A DNA stretch of 64,000 nt from Falsiruegeria mediterranea M17 (GCF_900302455.1 NZ_ONZG01000013.1:124001-188000), one strand, 5' to 3'; counted from the stretch's first letter, positions 18,924-28,580 are shown. Translations and numbers: made by a program. Notes: a model not told the origin generated them from the sequence alone.

Positions 18924-20345
18924 CTAAACCCCTGCCCCAAGGTGATCCGCCAGGCGAAGCGCAAATTGCACGATGGCCAGTGTCGGGTTGTTGTATCCAG
19001 ATGTCGTGTAAAGCGATGACCCGGCCATATACAGGTTTTCGGACCCGAACACTTTGCAATTGCCATCAACCACCCCGTAGCGTGGTGTATGTGACATGCG
19101 CGTGCCGCCCATGTGATGATACCCCGCCAACACATCGTCGTCGGGGTATTCATCCCCCTGATAGACCCAATCGCGCAGTTGCAGACGGCCCAGGTTTTCC
19201 CGGAGAATGTAGGCGTTGAACTGCTGGGTCGAAGCCAGCATGGTTTCCCGGTCTATGGGGGCCTTGTTCCAATGCAGCTCGGACAATGGAACGCCAAAGC
19301 GATCCGCATCACGTTCTGACAGGGCCACCCGGTTGTCCCGGTTAGGCGCTTGTTCCCACGCCGCGTGGAATTTGTACGAGCAGATCAGCTTTTTGCCTGC
19401 CAGATCCGCCGCCCATGCCCCGACACCAGGTGCCACGCACAACAAATCTTTGACCAGACGTTTGGTGGTGCTGTCCCCCTGCTCTTCGACCACAACACCG
19501 CATCCCAGGATACCCAACGTGCGTTGCATCTTTTCGGTCAGGGCAAAGTACAGGTTGGCCTGATCCCAGGATTTGATCAGCGCCTCGCCAATGGTAAAAT
19601 GTGGATGCTCCATCCAATAGCGACCGATTGGAAGATCACGGTCGAACAAGGCCGCACCGTGCTTCCGCTCCATCCACAAAAGCTGCCGCGAGTTGTCGAT
19701 CCCGCCCATGGCGAACACAACCGCATCTGACCGAATTTCAAGCTCTTGATCGGCGTAATTCCTGAGTTTGACCGAGCGTACGCGCCGGTACGCCCCGACC
19801 AAATCAACAAAATTCGCATTCAGAAACAGATCGATATTTTTTGAGTTTTCAATCTCGTCGTGGAATTTTTCACTAAAGACGACTGGCGGGGAATATTTAA
19901 AGTCCACTTGCCGCAGCCCCAGCTGCTCGTCCACCACATGATCCTGGTAGTCGGGGTCAATCTCGACAATCTCGCAAGCCTCGGGTCGGTACGCCAGAAG
20001 CTCATCGTAGGTGATGGGCCAGCGAAAATCGTCCCCCATGTGGCCACGATTGAAATCTGTGGCCTCGAAGGACCGGCAGTAGCCACCCCAATGATTGGTT
20101 GACCCGCCAAAATAGCGCAGGCGCGCGATATCCAGATCGAAATACGGATCGCCAAAGGTCGAACCGGCATAGATCTCTTGCGATTCATCTTCATAATCAA
20201 GGCCACCGCCCTCACACAAAGCCACGCGCTTGCCAGCGCGGCCCAGGCGAACGGCCAGAGTGATCCCGGCGGCGCCAGCGCCCAGAATGCAGACGTCGTA
20301 TGGGTCGTCCGAAACAATTGGACCCTTTGCAAAATCATACAGCAT
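18924..20345 (-). CDS. GMC-family FAD-dependent oxidoreductase
   Basis: The 473-residue flavoprotein has the dinucleotide motif DVCILGAGAAGITLAVRLGRAG near residues 17-38, the second GMC-type signature around RYFGGSTNHWGGYC near 77-90, and the C-terminal catalytic region GYHHMGGTRMS followed by NLYMAGSSLYTTSGYNNPTLAIVQFA. His and Asn there are the usual proton-acceptor pair. The start codon overlaps the stop of a 41-residue gene by one base (TGATG), so the two are translationally coupled. The substrate (an alcohol or sugar) is not predictable. Confidence 0.88.
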   Translation of the reverse strand: MLYDFAKGPIVSDDPYDVCILGAGAAGITLAVRLGRAGKRVALCEGGGLDYEDESQEIYAGSTFGDPYFDLDIARLRYFGGSTNHWGGYCRSFEATDFNRGHMGDDFRWPITYDELLAYRPEACEIVEIDPDYQDHVVDEQLGLRQVDFKYSPPVVFSEKFHDEIENSKNIDLFLNANFVDLVGAYRRVRSVKLRNYADQELEIRSDAVVFAMGGIDNSRQLLWMERKHGAALFDRDLPIGRYWMEHPHFTIGEALIKSWDQANLYFALTEKMQRTLGILGCGVVVEEQGDSTTKRLVKDLLCVAPGVGAWAADLAGKKLICSYKFHAAWEQAPNRDNRVALSERDADRFGVPLSELHWNKAPIDRETMLASTQQFNAYILRENLGRLQLRDWVYQGDEYPDDDVLAGYHHMGGTRMSHTPRYGVVDGNCKVFGSENLYMAGSSLYTTSGYNNPTLAIVQFALRLADHLGAGV

Positions 20346-20470
20346 CAGACGTCGTCATCTTTCAAAAGCCACCCGTTCTGAACACGTTGCGGAAAGTAAC
20401 GTCGAAACAGCGGGACCTGCCAAATGGCAGCAGCCAGAACGGCGGAAATGGAAAATGAGCGTCGGTTCAT
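20345..20470 (-). CDS. 41-residue Tat-like small partner of the GMC oxidoreductase
   Basis: The ATG at 20470 is preceded by GGGAGG. The product MNRRSFSISAVLAAAIWQVP followed by LFRRYFPQ and WLLKDDDV resembles a twin-arginine signal (NRRSF) with a very short mature part. The stop shares one base with the GMC start. Small Tat-type subunits accompany some GMC dehydrogenases, where they carry the enzyme to the periplasm. That role is inferred here. It is close to the shortest protein that could be believed from sequence alone. Confidence 0.6.
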   Translation of the reverse strand: MNRRSFSISAVLAAAIWQVPLFRRYFPQRVQNGWLLKDDDV

Positions 20471-20690
20471 GGAATATCTCCCTCCCAATCCCTTCAGTCT
20501 ATAGCAGGTCTGGTGAGCGCAGGCATGTTTTCGCACTTCAAAGGAGGCTGAGAGCGAACAATCTGCCTAACTGCCCACAATTGGCTTTCATCTGGGAAAC
20601 GCGATCACAAATCGCGCCCGCGATCTGTGCATGCCCTACGCAACCCGCGCCGTTTGGCCAATTTGCAACCGCACGACCTTTGCTGCCTCT

Positions 20691-21875
20691 CTACGCACCA
20701 ACGCCGTAGACATTTTGCGCTGCCTCCAGCCCTTTCAACGTCTGCCGCCCCAATGAACGCCCCTGGACGCCTGAGTGTTCAACAAAAGCCTCAGACACCA
20801 AAAGCGGCTCGTTCAGCGCCCCGCAGAGCCCCGCAACACGAGCGGCCACATTCACGTCGCGCCCGATCACCGTGTAATCCAGCCGCATGCCCGAGCCGAC
20901 GTTGCCATAAGCAACTTCGCCGAAATGCAGCGCGATGCCGACCTCAAAAACGGGCGTCGTCTTGGCCTGTCCAACGCGTGCCAACCCTTCACGGGATGCC
21001 TTCAGCGCAGCAGCACAGGCGGCCACCCCATCCTCTTGGGCGCGAAAGATCGCCAGGATGCCATCCCCCATGAACTTGAGCACTTCGCCGCCTGCCTCTT
21101 CGACCGGGGGCACCAGGCAGTCATAATAAGTGTTCAACAGCCCGGTCGCCGCCTCGGCCGACATGTCGGCGGTCAGTTCTGTGAACCGGCGCATATCCGC
21201 AAACAGGATGGCCGAGCGGATGTGCATGACCTCGCCCCGATGAACGTCACCCGACAGAATGCGCCGGTGCGGCTCGTCGCCGACGTACATGCGCATCACC
21301 TCATGCATGGCGCGGTTGGTTGTCAGGATCTCTTGGCAGGCCGCCAGCGCCGGGAAGACAGCGCGCAAAAAAGCAAAGTGCTGCGCCGAAAACCCGGCGG
21401 GATCGCAGGTTGCAAAACTGAAGGTGCTGGACATGCCGCTGCGCATGAAGACCGGCGCCATGACGTAATGGGTGTGCCCCGCCTCTTTCAGTTCGGGCAC
21501 GATGTCATAGCGGTCATCCGGCGTGTCTGGCAGCCACATCACCACCCATTCGCCGCTGTTGTGCGCATCTGCTGCGGGAGAATTCGAATACCCCTCACCG
21601 CTTTCCGCCGAATAGGGAAACAGATAACTGCGCGCGCCCGCGCCCCGCTCCCAGAACCGGGCGCTGGCCACAGCCTCGGCATGCAGCAACGGCACAATGG
21701 AACTGGCGCGGTCCAACGGCACACCCGCGCGCCGGATACGGTCGCACATCTCGCACAACACATCATCGGCATCGGTGGCTTTCAACGCATCGCCCAGCAT
21801 GTAATTCATCAACTCAAGCGCGGCGATCACCATGCCCTGGGGCAGTGTCGCCAATTGATCGGTGGAGTGGGCCAT
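20691..21875 (-). CDS. Adenylate/guanylate cyclase (class III)
   Basis: The 394-residue protein has an N-terminal sensor part (residues about 1-190, GAF-like) and a class III cyclase domain from about 210: AILFADMRRFTELTADMS with the metal-binding Asp, EVLKFMGDGILAIFRA with the second Asp, and EVGIALHFGEVAYGNVGSGMRLDYTVIGRDVNVAARV. The metal and transition-state positions are retained, so it is likely active and makes cAMP or cGMP. It is a single gene, divergent from the pirin gene. Confidence 0.9.
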   Translation of the reverse strand: MAHSTDQLATLPQGMVIAALELMNYMLGDALKATDADDVLCEMCDRIRRAGVPLDRASSIVPLLHAEAVASARFWERGAGARSYLFPYSAESGEGYSNSPAADAHNSGEWVVMWLPDTPDDRYDIVPELKEAGHTHYVMAPVFMRSGMSSTFSFATCDPAGFSAQHFAFLRAVFPALAACQEILTTNRAMHEVMRMYVGDEPHRRILSGDVHRGEVMHIRSAILFADMRRFTELTADMSAEAATGLLNTYYDCLVPPVEEAGGEVLKFMGDGILAIFRAQEDGVAACAAALKASREGLARVGQAKTTPVFEVGIALHFGEVAYGNVGSGMRLDYTVIGRDVNVAARVAGLCGALNEPLLVSEAFVEHSGVQGRSLGRQTLKGLEAAQNVYGVGA

Positions 21876-22020
21876 ATCCCGATCCTACGCGCTCGGCCTG
21901 ACATGCGGCAAGGGTTGCGCTATCGTTCACAAATGCACAGCGCCCGTGCCCGACGCCCGGATTGAGTGCGGGGTCACACCGCCCTACATCTTGGAAAACA
22001 CTGCTTTCGGAGGACCACAG

Positions 22021-22932
22021 ATGTCTATCAGACCGATCCTTGAAACCCGCGCTGCCACCCCCACGATGGAGGGCGCAGGCGTCAAATTGCATAGGGCATT
22101 CGGCTTTCAGGACCCGTCCGAGCTCGACCCCTTTCTGCTCTTTGACGACTTCCGCAATGAACACCCGCAGGACTACATGCGCGGTTTTCCCTGGCATCCC
22201 CATCGCGGGATCGAGACGATCACCTATGTGCTGTCGGGCACGGTCGAACATGCAGATTCGCTCGGCAACACCGGCACGCTTGGGGCTGGCGACGTGCAAT
22301 GGATGACCGCCGGATCGGGCATCCTGCATCAAGAGATGCCCGAGGGGAACGCGACCGGCCAGATGCATGGGTTCCAGCTGTGGGGCAACCTGCCCGCAAG
22401 CCAGAAGATGACCGCACCGCGCTATCAAGATGTCGAAGCCAAGGAGATCCCCGAGGTCATCGACGATGATGGCACCCGCGTGCGGGTGATCGTAGGGGAA
22501 TTCTGGGGCAAGACCGGCCCAGTGGATGGCATTGCCGCAGATCCGCAATATCTGGACATCTCTGTCCCTGCCGGGGTCAAGAAAACCTTCAGGATCGACA
22601 CCTATCGCCGAGCTTTCGCCTATGTCTTCGAAGGGGCCGCTGCCTTTGCCGACGCCTCGCAACCCAGCGGCGTGCTGCTGGAAAAAGAGGTGGCAGGCCA
22701 AGAGCTGAACATCCGCGACATGTCCGGGGATCGCACCCTGATCCGCTTTGGCTCAGGCAACGAAGTGACGGTTCAGGCCGGACCCGAAGGGGTGCGTTTC
22801 TTGCTCATTTCGGGCGCACCGATCGAGGAACCGGTCGCTTGGCACGGCCCCATCGTGATGAACACCCAGGCCGAGCTGCAACAGGCGATGCGGGATCTGC
22901 GCAATGGCACGTTCATCAAGGCGGCCCACTAA
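22021..22932 (+). CDS. Pirin-family cupin protein
   Basis: The 303-residue protein starts at the ATG at 22021 (MSIRPILETR), preceded by GGAGG. The pirin metal site is visible as FPWHPHRGIETITYVLSGTVEHADS (residues about 58-82), with the later His and Glu in SGILHQEMPEG. A second cupin domain fills the C-terminal half. Bacterial pirins can have quercetinase activity or regulatory roles. Nothing here specifies which. Confidence 0.92.
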   Translation: MSIRPILETRAATPTMEGAGVKLHRAFGFQDPSELDPFLLFDDFRNEHPQDYMRGFPWHPHRGIETITYVLSGTVEHADSLGNTGTLGAGDVQWMTAGSGILHQEMPEGNATGQMHGFQLWGNLPASQKMTAPRYQDVEAKEIPEVIDDDGTRVRVIVGEFWGKTGPVDGIAADPQYLDISVPAGVKKTFRIDTYRRAFAYVFEGAAAFADASQPSGVLLEKEVAGQELNIRDMSGDRTLIRFGSGNEVTVQAGPEGVRFLLISGAPIEEPVAWHGPIVMNTQAELQQAMRDLRNGTFIKAAH

Positions 22933-22958
22933 CTTCAACCGTTGTCGCGGGGCAAAGC

Positions 22959-23546
22959 TCACGCGGCAACGGATTTACGGACCATGTCCCAATAAATTTC
23001 TTCCACTTCGGGCAGTGACAGGCGTCCGCCCGAGCGGTACCAGGTGTTGACCCCGGTCAGCATGGCGATCACGGCCAGCGTTGCGATCTTGGGATCGGGC
23101 ACCGCAAAGACGCCCTCTTCGACCCCTTGGCGCAGGATCTCTTCGAGCATGTTTTCGTAGCGGCCCCGCAGCCCTTCGATGGTGGCAAAGTTTTCGGGGT
23201 TCAGATTGCGCAGCTCCATGTAGGCGATAAACACCTCGTCAGGTCGTTCCGAGTGAAAGCGGATGTGAAACCGGGTGAACGCCTCAAGCCGGTTCATCGC
23301 ACCCTCGGGCCGGGGATGGTCAGCCACCGCCGACAACAGATCATCCATGTGCCGCTGCATCAGGGTCAACAGCAGCGTCTGCTTGTCGGGAATATAGTTG
23401 TAAAGCGCCCCCGCCTGCACCCCCACGGCGCCCGCAATCTGGCGCATGGACACAGCCGCATAGCCGTTCTGCGCAAAAAGCCTGAGCGCCGCATCCATGA
23501 TGCGCGGGCCGGTGATGTCGGAATGAGAACCTTGGGTGCGTGCCAT
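22959..23546 (-). CDS. TetR-family transcriptional regulator
   Basis: The 195-residue protein has a typical TetR helix-turn-helix at residues about 12-60 (RIMDAALRLFAQNGYAAVSMRQIAGAVGVQAGALYNYIPDK read in parts). The C-terminal domain resembles regulators of fatty-acid or CoA metabolism, but no ligand can be named. A perfect palindrome sits 14 bp upstream of its start, consistent with autoregulation. Confidence 0.92.
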   Translation of the reverse strand: MARTQGSHSDITGPRIMDAALRLFAQNGYAAVSMRQIAGAVGVQAGALYNYIPDKQTLLLTLMQRHMDDLLSAVADHPRPEGAMNRLEAFTRFHIRFHSERPDEVFIAYMELRNLNPENFATIEGLRGRYENMLEEILRQGVEEGVFAVPDPKIATLAVIAMLTGVNTWYRSGGRLSLPEVEEIYWDMVRKSVAA

Positions 23547-23559
23547 GAGATCACGCTAT

Positions 23560-23575
23560 CTGAACAAACGTTCAG
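23560..23575. promoter_or_regulatory. TetR operator-like palindrome CTGAAC-AAAC-GTTCAG
   Basis: Perfect 6-bp arms with a 4-nt spacer lie between the tetR start (23546, minus) and the lipoprotein gene (23646, plus). Position and symmetry fit the operator of the adjacent TetR regulator. Confidence 0.6.
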
Positions 23576-23645
23576 AAAAAACCCCTGCTTGCGCCTTTTC
23601 GATCAAACGGGCATCAAAGGGTCACGATCTGGGGACCCACTGCTT

Positions 23646-23945
23646 ATGAAACTGCGCCTTGCCATATGCCTTTTGCCCGTTCTCGCGGCCTGCACGCAAG
23701 TGCCCGAGTTGGAAGACAAGGTCTCGTCGCAGTTAAAGAACGCCAAATACCCAAAATTGGTCCCGATCGATCAAACATTGGGTCCGCCCGTTGCCCCCGA
23801 AGCAGAGGCGCAAAAAGTCACTGATGAGCTTGAGGCTCGGCGCGACAGCTTGAAACAGCGCGCGGCTGCTTTGCAAAAACCGGTGGTTGATCAGGATGAG
23901 CGCGACCGATTGGACGAAACTGTCCCCCGTCCTGCATCTGACTGA
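23646..23945 (+). CDS. Small lipoprotein of unknown function
   Basis: The 99-residue product begins MKLRLAICLLPVLAACTQVP, a clear lipobox (LAAC, lipidated Cys16). The mature part is short and charged, with a helical C-terminal half (VTDELEARRDSLKQRAAALQ). The start is the ATG at 23646. It lies just upstream of hom, but its own function is not recognisable. Confidence 0.78.
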   Translation: MKLRLAICLLPVLAACTQVPELEDKVSSQLKNAKYPKLVPIDQTLGPPVAPEAEAQKVTDELEARRDSLKQRAAALQKPVVDQDERDRLDETVPRPASD

Positions 23946-24032
23946 TTGCACCCATGCGCTGAACCCGCTAAGGCACGATCCGACCTTGGGCCGAATTTAC
24001 GGCGGGTTTCATAGCATGGAAGGACCCTCACG

Positions 24033-25319
24033 ATGACACGAACGCTGCGGCTTGGAATTGCAGGTTTGGGAACCGTGGGCGTGGGGGTCGTCAAGATCAT
24101 CCGCCGTCAGGCAGCATTGCTTGAGGCACGCACCGGCGCGCGGATCGAAATCTCGGCCGTCTCTGCCCGCGATGCCAGCAAGGATCGCGGCGTGAACCTG
24201 TCGGGCTATGCCTGGGAAACCGACCCGGTGGCGCTGGCGACGCGCGACGATGTGGACGTTTTTGTTGAGCTGATGGGCGGCTCCGAAGGCGCGGCCAAAG
24301 ACGCGACCGAGGCCGCACTGGCCGCAGGCAAGGATGTGGTCACCGCGAACAAGGCGCTGTTGGCCATCCACGGCCAGGCGCTTGCTGATCAGGCCGAGGC
24401 GGCAGACCGCGTGATCCGGTATGAGGCCGCTGTTGCGGGCGGCATCCCGGTAATCAAATCCCTGACCGAAGGTCTGGCCGGGAACGAGATCACCCGCGTC
24501 ATGGGCGTGATGAACGGCACCTGCAACTATATCCTGACCAACATGGAGGCCAAGGGCCTGGGCTATAACGCGCTGTTCGATGAATGCGCCGAGCTTGGCT
24601 ACCTTGAGGCTGATCCGAACCTGGACGTGGGCGGCATCGACGCGGCGCACAAGCTGGCGATCCTCAGCTCGATTGCCTTTGGCACCAAGCCGAACTTTGA
24701 CGGGATCGAGATCGAGGGCATCCAGCGCATCACGCTGGAAGACATCCATCAAGCCGCCGACATGGGTTATCGCATCAAGCTGCTTGGCGTGGCACAGCGC
24801 ACGGCGCGCGGGCTGGAACAGCGCATGCAGCCCTGTCTGGTGCCCGCAACCTCTCCGCTCGGTCAGCTTGAGGGCGGCACCAACATGGTGGTGATCGAAG
24901 GCGACGCGGTGGACCAGATCGTTCTGCGCGGTCCTGGCGCAGGTGAAGGCCCCACCGCAAGTGCAGTACTCGGCGACATCTGTGACCTGGCGCGCGGGCT
25001 TCGCATCCCGACCTTTGGTCAGCCGGCCGCCCTGCTGGAAGAGGCAAAGCCCGCGCAAACCGGACTGCCTGCCCCCTACTACCTGCGCACGGCGCTGCTC
25101 GACAAACCCGGCGCCTTGGCCAAAGTGGCGTCGATCCTGGGCGATGCTGGTGTTTCAATCGACCGGATGCGCCAATATGGCCATTCCGACACCACCGCCC
25201 CGATCCTGATCGTGACCCACAAAACCACACGCGCCGCCCTGGACGAGGCGCTGTCTGCGCTGAACGCAACGGATGTGGTGGCGATGGAGCCGGTCGCCCT
25301 GCGGATCGAAGAGCTTTGA
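24033..25319 (+). CDS. hom: Homoserine dehydrogenase
   Basis: The 428-residue enzyme reduces aspartate semialdehyde to homoserine on the way to threonine and methionine. The nucleotide motif GIAGLGTVGVGVVKII is at residues 9-24, VVTANKALLAIHG near 104-116 and the catalytic region VMNGTCNYILTNMEAKGLGY near 157-176. A C-terminal ACT domain begins around 348 (YYLRTALLDKPGALAKVASIL), the usual site of threonine feedback. Confidence 0.97.
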   Translation: MTRTLRLGIAGLGTVGVGVVKIIRRQAALLEARTGARIEISAVSARDASKDRGVNLSGYAWETDPVALATRDDVDVFVELMGGSEGAAKDATEAALAAGKDVVTANKALLAIHGQALADQAEAADRVIRYEAAVAGGIPVIKSLTEGLAGNEITRVMGVMNGTCNYILTNMEAKGLGYNALFDECAELGYLEADPNLDVGGIDAAHKLAILSSIAFGTKPNFDGIEIEGIQRITLEDIHQAADMGYRIKLLGVAQRTARGLEQRMQPCLVPATSPLGQLEGGTNMVVIEGDAVDQIVLRGPGAGEGPTASAVLGDICDLARGLRIPTFGQPAALLEEAKPAQTGLPAPYYLRTALLDKPGALAKVASILGDAGVSIDRMRQYGHSDTTAPILIVTHKTTRAALDEALSALNATDVVAMEPVALRIEEL

Positions 25320-25396
25320 GCCTTCCCCTTGCAGGAATGAACATGACCGGGGTATGCCGGTAAAAAACAGTCTGTAATGACCAAAGGATAGTGAAC

Positions 25397-26383
25397 ATGA
25401 GCGCTTCGGCATCCCAAATCGATTTTGACGACCGCATGCTGTCGCTGGGTCTGGCCCGCGTCGCGGAACAGGCCGCACTGGCCTCTGCTTCGCTGGTAGG
25501 ACACGGCGACGAAAAGGCCGCCGACCAGGCAGCCGTCAACGCCATGCGCGAGCAACTCAACAAGTTGGACATCGCCGGCGTCGTGGTGATCGGCGAAGGT
25601 GAACGCGATGAGGCGCCGATGCTCTACATCGGCGAAGAAGTGGGCACGGGCAATGGTCCCGGCGTCGACATCGCGCTGGACCCTCTCGAAGGCACGACAC
25701 TGACCGCCAAGGACATGCCGAACGCGCTGACCGTGATCGCCATGGGCCCGCGCGGCTCGATGCTGCACGCACCCGACACCTATATGGACAAGCTGGCCAT
25801 CGGTCCGGGCTACGAGCCCGGCGTTGTAACCCTGGACATGAGCCCGCGTGAGCGCGTCGAAGCTCTGGCCAAGGCCAAAGGCTGCGCGCCTGCCGACATC
25901 ACCGTCTGCATCCTGGAGCGCCCTCGTCACGAAGCAATGATTGCCGAGGTGCGTGAAACCGGTGCCGCCATCCGTCTGATCACCGATGGTGATGTCGCAG
26001 GCGTCATGCACTGCGCCGAAAGCGAGATTACCGGCATCGACATGTACATGGGCTCGGGCGGTGCGCCCGAAGGTGTGCTGGCAGCGGCTGCGCTGAAATG
26101 CATGGGCGGTCAGATCTTTGGCCGTCTGCTGTTCCGCAACGACGACGAACGCGGCCGCGCCTCCAAGGCCGGCATCACCGATTTCGACCGCGTGTATTCG
26201 CGTGATGAGATGGTGACGGCGGATGTCATCTTTGCCGCCACCGGCGTGACCGGTGGGTCGCTGCTGCCACCGATCAAGCGCGAGCCAGGCTGGGTTGAAA
26301 CCACGACACTGCTGATGCGTTCGAAAACTGGTTCGGTGCGCCGCATGAGCTATCGCACACCGCTGTCCTCGCACGAGGCATAA
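25397..26383 (+). CDS. glpX: Class II fructose-1,6-bisphosphatase GlpX
   Basis: The 328-residue enzyme dephosphorylates fructose 1,6-bisphosphate in gluconeogenesis. The start is the ATG at 25397, with AAAGGA 8 nt upstream. An in-frame GTG at 25391 is less well placed. The metal and substrate motifs are GEGERDEAPMLYIGEEVG and IALDPLEGTTLTAKDMPNAL, then YMGSGGAPEGVLAAAALKCMGGQ. It follows hom by 77 bp. Confidence 0.96.
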   Translation: MSASASQIDFDDRMLSLGLARVAEQAALASASLVGHGDEKAADQAAVNAMREQLNKLDIAGVVVIGEGERDEAPMLYIGEEVGTGNGPGVDIALDPLEGTTLTAKDMPNALTVIAMGPRGSMLHAPDTYMDKLAIGPGYEPGVVTLDMSPRERVEALAKAKGCAPADITVCILERPRHEAMIAEVRETGAAIRLITDGDVAGVMHCAESEITGIDMYMGSGGAPEGVLAAAALKCMGGQIFGRLLFRNDDERGRASKAGITDFDRVYSRDEMVTADVIFAATGVTGGSLLPPIKREPGWVETTTLLMRSKTGSVRRMSYRTPLSSHEA

Positions 26384-26431
26384 GCAGCTTGCGACGCTGT
26401 GTTCGGCGAGAGTACTTTTAAAGGGTGAAGA

Positions 26432-26456
26432 GGCCGGGTCCGCATTGGGTCCGGCC
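26432..26456 (+). terminator. Hairpin GGCCGG/CCGGCC between glpX and recJ
   Basis: GGCCGG at 26432-26437 pairs with CCGGCC at 26451-26456. It lies 49 bp after the glpX stop and just before the recJ start. There is no clean T-run, so it may act as a weak or Rho-assisted stop, or as leader structure for recJ. Confidence 0.4.
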
Positions 26457-26475
26457 TTGCCATATGGGGGATCGG

Positions 26476-28215
26476 ATGAGCTATCTGGGTGTATCTGCGT
26501 CACTGACGGGGCGGCAATGGGTTGGACCGTCGATCGAAGTTGAGCGCGCCGCCGAGATGATGGCGCAATCCGGCGACCTGCCCGCTTCGGTCTGTCAGGT
26601 GCTGGCCCGGCGTGGGGTACCAGCGATGGAGGCCAAGGGATTTCTCTCCCCCACCCTTAAAGAGCTGCTGCCCGATCCCCGCTCGATGAAGGATATGGAG
26701 GTCGCGGCGGCGCGGTTCTTGAAAGCCGTACGCGAGCGTCAAAGGATCGCGGTTTTTGCCGACTATGACGTTGATGGCGGCAGTTCGGCAGCACTTTTGA
26801 TTGTATGGCTGCGAGACATGGGGATGCAGGCGACACTCTATGTGCCGGATCGCATTGACGAGGGGTATGGACCCAACGTGCCCGCCATGCAGGCCTTGGC
26901 GCGGGATCACGACCTGATCATCTGTGTCGATTGCGGCACGCTCAGCCATGACCCGATTGCAGCCGCCAAGGGCGCGGATGTGATCGTGCTGGACCACCAC
27001 CTGGGTGGCGAAACGTTGCCCGACTGCGTCGCCGTGGTGAACCCCAACCGTCAGGACGAAAGCGGGGATCTGGGATATTTTTGCGCAGCTGGCGTGGTGT
27101 TCTTGATGCTGGTCGAAGCAGGCCGACAGATGCGCGATGCAGGCGCCAAAGGCCCGAACCTGATGGCGATGCTGGATCTGGTGGCTCTCGCAACGGTGGC
27201 CGATGTGGCGCCGTTGATTGAGGCCAACCGGGCGCTGGTGCGCCAGGGGCTCAAGGTCATGGCACAGCGCCAGCGGCCCGGTTTGGTGGCATTGGCGGAT
27301 GTGTCGCGCATGGATGCGCAGCCTTCGACTTATCACCTGGGGTTCCTGTTGGGTCCACGCGTCAACGCGGGCGGACGGATTGGCAAGGCGGATCTGGGCG
27401 CCCGGCTGCTGAGCACGGATTCGATGATCGAGGCCGAAGCCATGGCCGAGCGGCTGGACGAATTGAACCGCGAACGCCGCGACATCGAAAACGCCGTGCG
27501 CGCCGCAGCAATGGACCAGGCCGAAGAGCGCGGGCTTGAAGCCCCGCTGGTCTGGGCAGCAGGCGAAGGTTGGCATCCGGGCGTCGTCGGAATCGTCAGT
27601 TCGCGCCTGAAAGAGGCCGCAAACCGCCCGGCGGTGGTTATCGGTTTCGACGGTGACGAGGGCAAAGGCTCGGGCCGGTCGGTGTCGGGCGTGGACCTGG
27701 GCGCATCAATCCAACGGCTGGCGGCCGAGGGTCTGCTTGTCAAAGGCGGCGGTCACAAGATGGCGGCGGGCCTGACCGTGCTGCGGGATCAGTTGGAACC
27801 GGCCATGGAGCGGTTGAGCGAGCTGCTGGCGAAACAAGGCGCAGGTCAAAGCGGGCCTGCGGACCTGAAACTGGACGGAATGCTGATGCCTGGTGCGGCG
27901 ACGGTGGATCTGATCGAACAGATCGAACAGGCAGGGCCCTTTGGTGCCGGTGCCCCTGCCCCACGCTATGCTCTGCCTGATCTGAGCATCCGTTTCGCCA
28001 AACGCGTGGGCGAGTCGCATCTGAAACTGTCGCTGTCAGACGGGATGTCAGGCGGTATTGATGCCATCGCCTTTGGGGCATTCGACACCCCCCTTGGCGA
28101 GCGGCTTTTGAACCATGGAGGGGCCCGCTTTCACTTTGCCGGGCGGCTGGAAATCAACACCTGGGGGGGACGGCAATCGGCGCAATTGCGTCTGGATGAC
28201 GCCGCGCCAGCCTGA
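26476..28215 (+). CDS. recJ: Single-stranded-DNA-specific exonuclease RecJ
   Basis: RecJ degrades single-stranded DNA 5' to 3' in recombination and mismatch repair. The DHH phosphoesterase motifs are FADYDVDGGSSAALLIVW, VLDHHLGGETLPDC and, in the DHHA1 part, GGHKMAAGLTV. I use the ATG at 26476 (MSYLGVSASL), with GGGGGA 4 nt upstream, giving 579 residues. GTG at 26425 and ATG at 26464 are possible but extend beyond the family length. Confidence 0.95.
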   Translation: MSYLGVSASLTGRQWVGPSIEVERAAEMMAQSGDLPASVCQVLARRGVPAMEAKGFLSPTLKELLPDPRSMKDMEVAAARFLKAVRERQRIAVFADYDVDGGSSAALLIVWLRDMGMQATLYVPDRIDEGYGPNVPAMQALARDHDLIICVDCGTLSHDPIAAAKGADVIVLDHHLGGETLPDCVAVVNPNRQDESGDLGYFCAAGVVFLMLVEAGRQMRDAGAKGPNLMAMLDLVALATVADVAPLIEANRALVRQGLKVMAQRQRPGLVALADVSRMDAQPSTYHLGFLLGPRVNAGGRIGKADLGARLLSTDSMIEAEAMAERLDELNRERRDIENAVRAAAMDQAEERGLEAPLVWAAGEGWHPGVVGIVSSRLKEAANRPAVVIGFDGDEGKGSGRSVSGVDLGASIQRLAAEGLLVKGGGHKMAAGLTVLRDQLEPAMERLSELLAKQGAGQSGPADLKLDGMLMPGAATVDLIEQIEQAGPFGAGAPAPRYALPDLSIRFAKRVGESHLKLSLSDGMSGGIDAIAFGAFDTPLGERLLNHGGARFHFAGRLEINTWGGRQSAQLRLDDAAPA

Positions 28216-28259
28216 GACAGGAATGTTGAAAGAAAATTCTGCGCAGCGCATTTTTTGAC

Positions 28260-28288
28260 TTGCGGTCGCGGGCCGGGGAAACTAAATA
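28260..28288 (+). promoter_or_regulatory. Promoter of the first tRNA-Glu gene
   Basis: A -35-like TTGCGG (28260-28265) and a -10-like TAAATA (28283-28288) are 17 bp apart, 19 bp before the tRNA. The same arrangement precedes the second copy. Confidence 0.6.
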
Positions 28289-28306
28289 CCCGCTCACGCT
28301 AAGAGC

Positions 28307-28381
28307 GTCCCGTTCGTCTATCGGTTAGGACGCCAGGTTTTCAACCTGGAAAGAGGGGTTCGATTCCCCTACGGGATGCCA
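28307..28381 (+). tRNA. tRNA-Glu (anticodon TTC), copy 1
   Basis: The 75-nt gene includes the encoded CCA. Acceptor arms GTCCCGT and ACGGGAT pair perfectly, the T arm is AGGGGTTCGATTCCCCT, and the anticodon stem CCAGG/CCTGG holds the loop TTTTCAA with anticodon TTC. Confidence 0.97.
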
Positions 28382-28533
28382 TTTCTCCCAATCGGCATCA
28401 TCAGGTATCTGTTTGCAGCAGGAGATTTCTGCGCTTTCACATCCAACAAAACTCTGAAAAACATGGGATAAAATTGGCGACATTTCCTGGCTCGGATGCT
28501 GTGAAAAAATCCGCGAAATCGTGGAAAATGCAC

Positions 28534-28562
28534 TTGCGCAGCAACGCCGCCTTATTTAGATA
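28534..28562 (+). promoter_or_regulatory. Promoter of the second tRNA-Glu gene
   Basis: TTGCGC (28534-28539) and TAGATA (28557-28562) are 17 bp apart and 18 bp before the second tRNA. The layout matches copy 1 although the surrounding sequence differs, which supports independent transcription of each copy. Confidence 0.6.
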
Positions 28563-28580
28563 CGCCCACACGCCAAGAGC

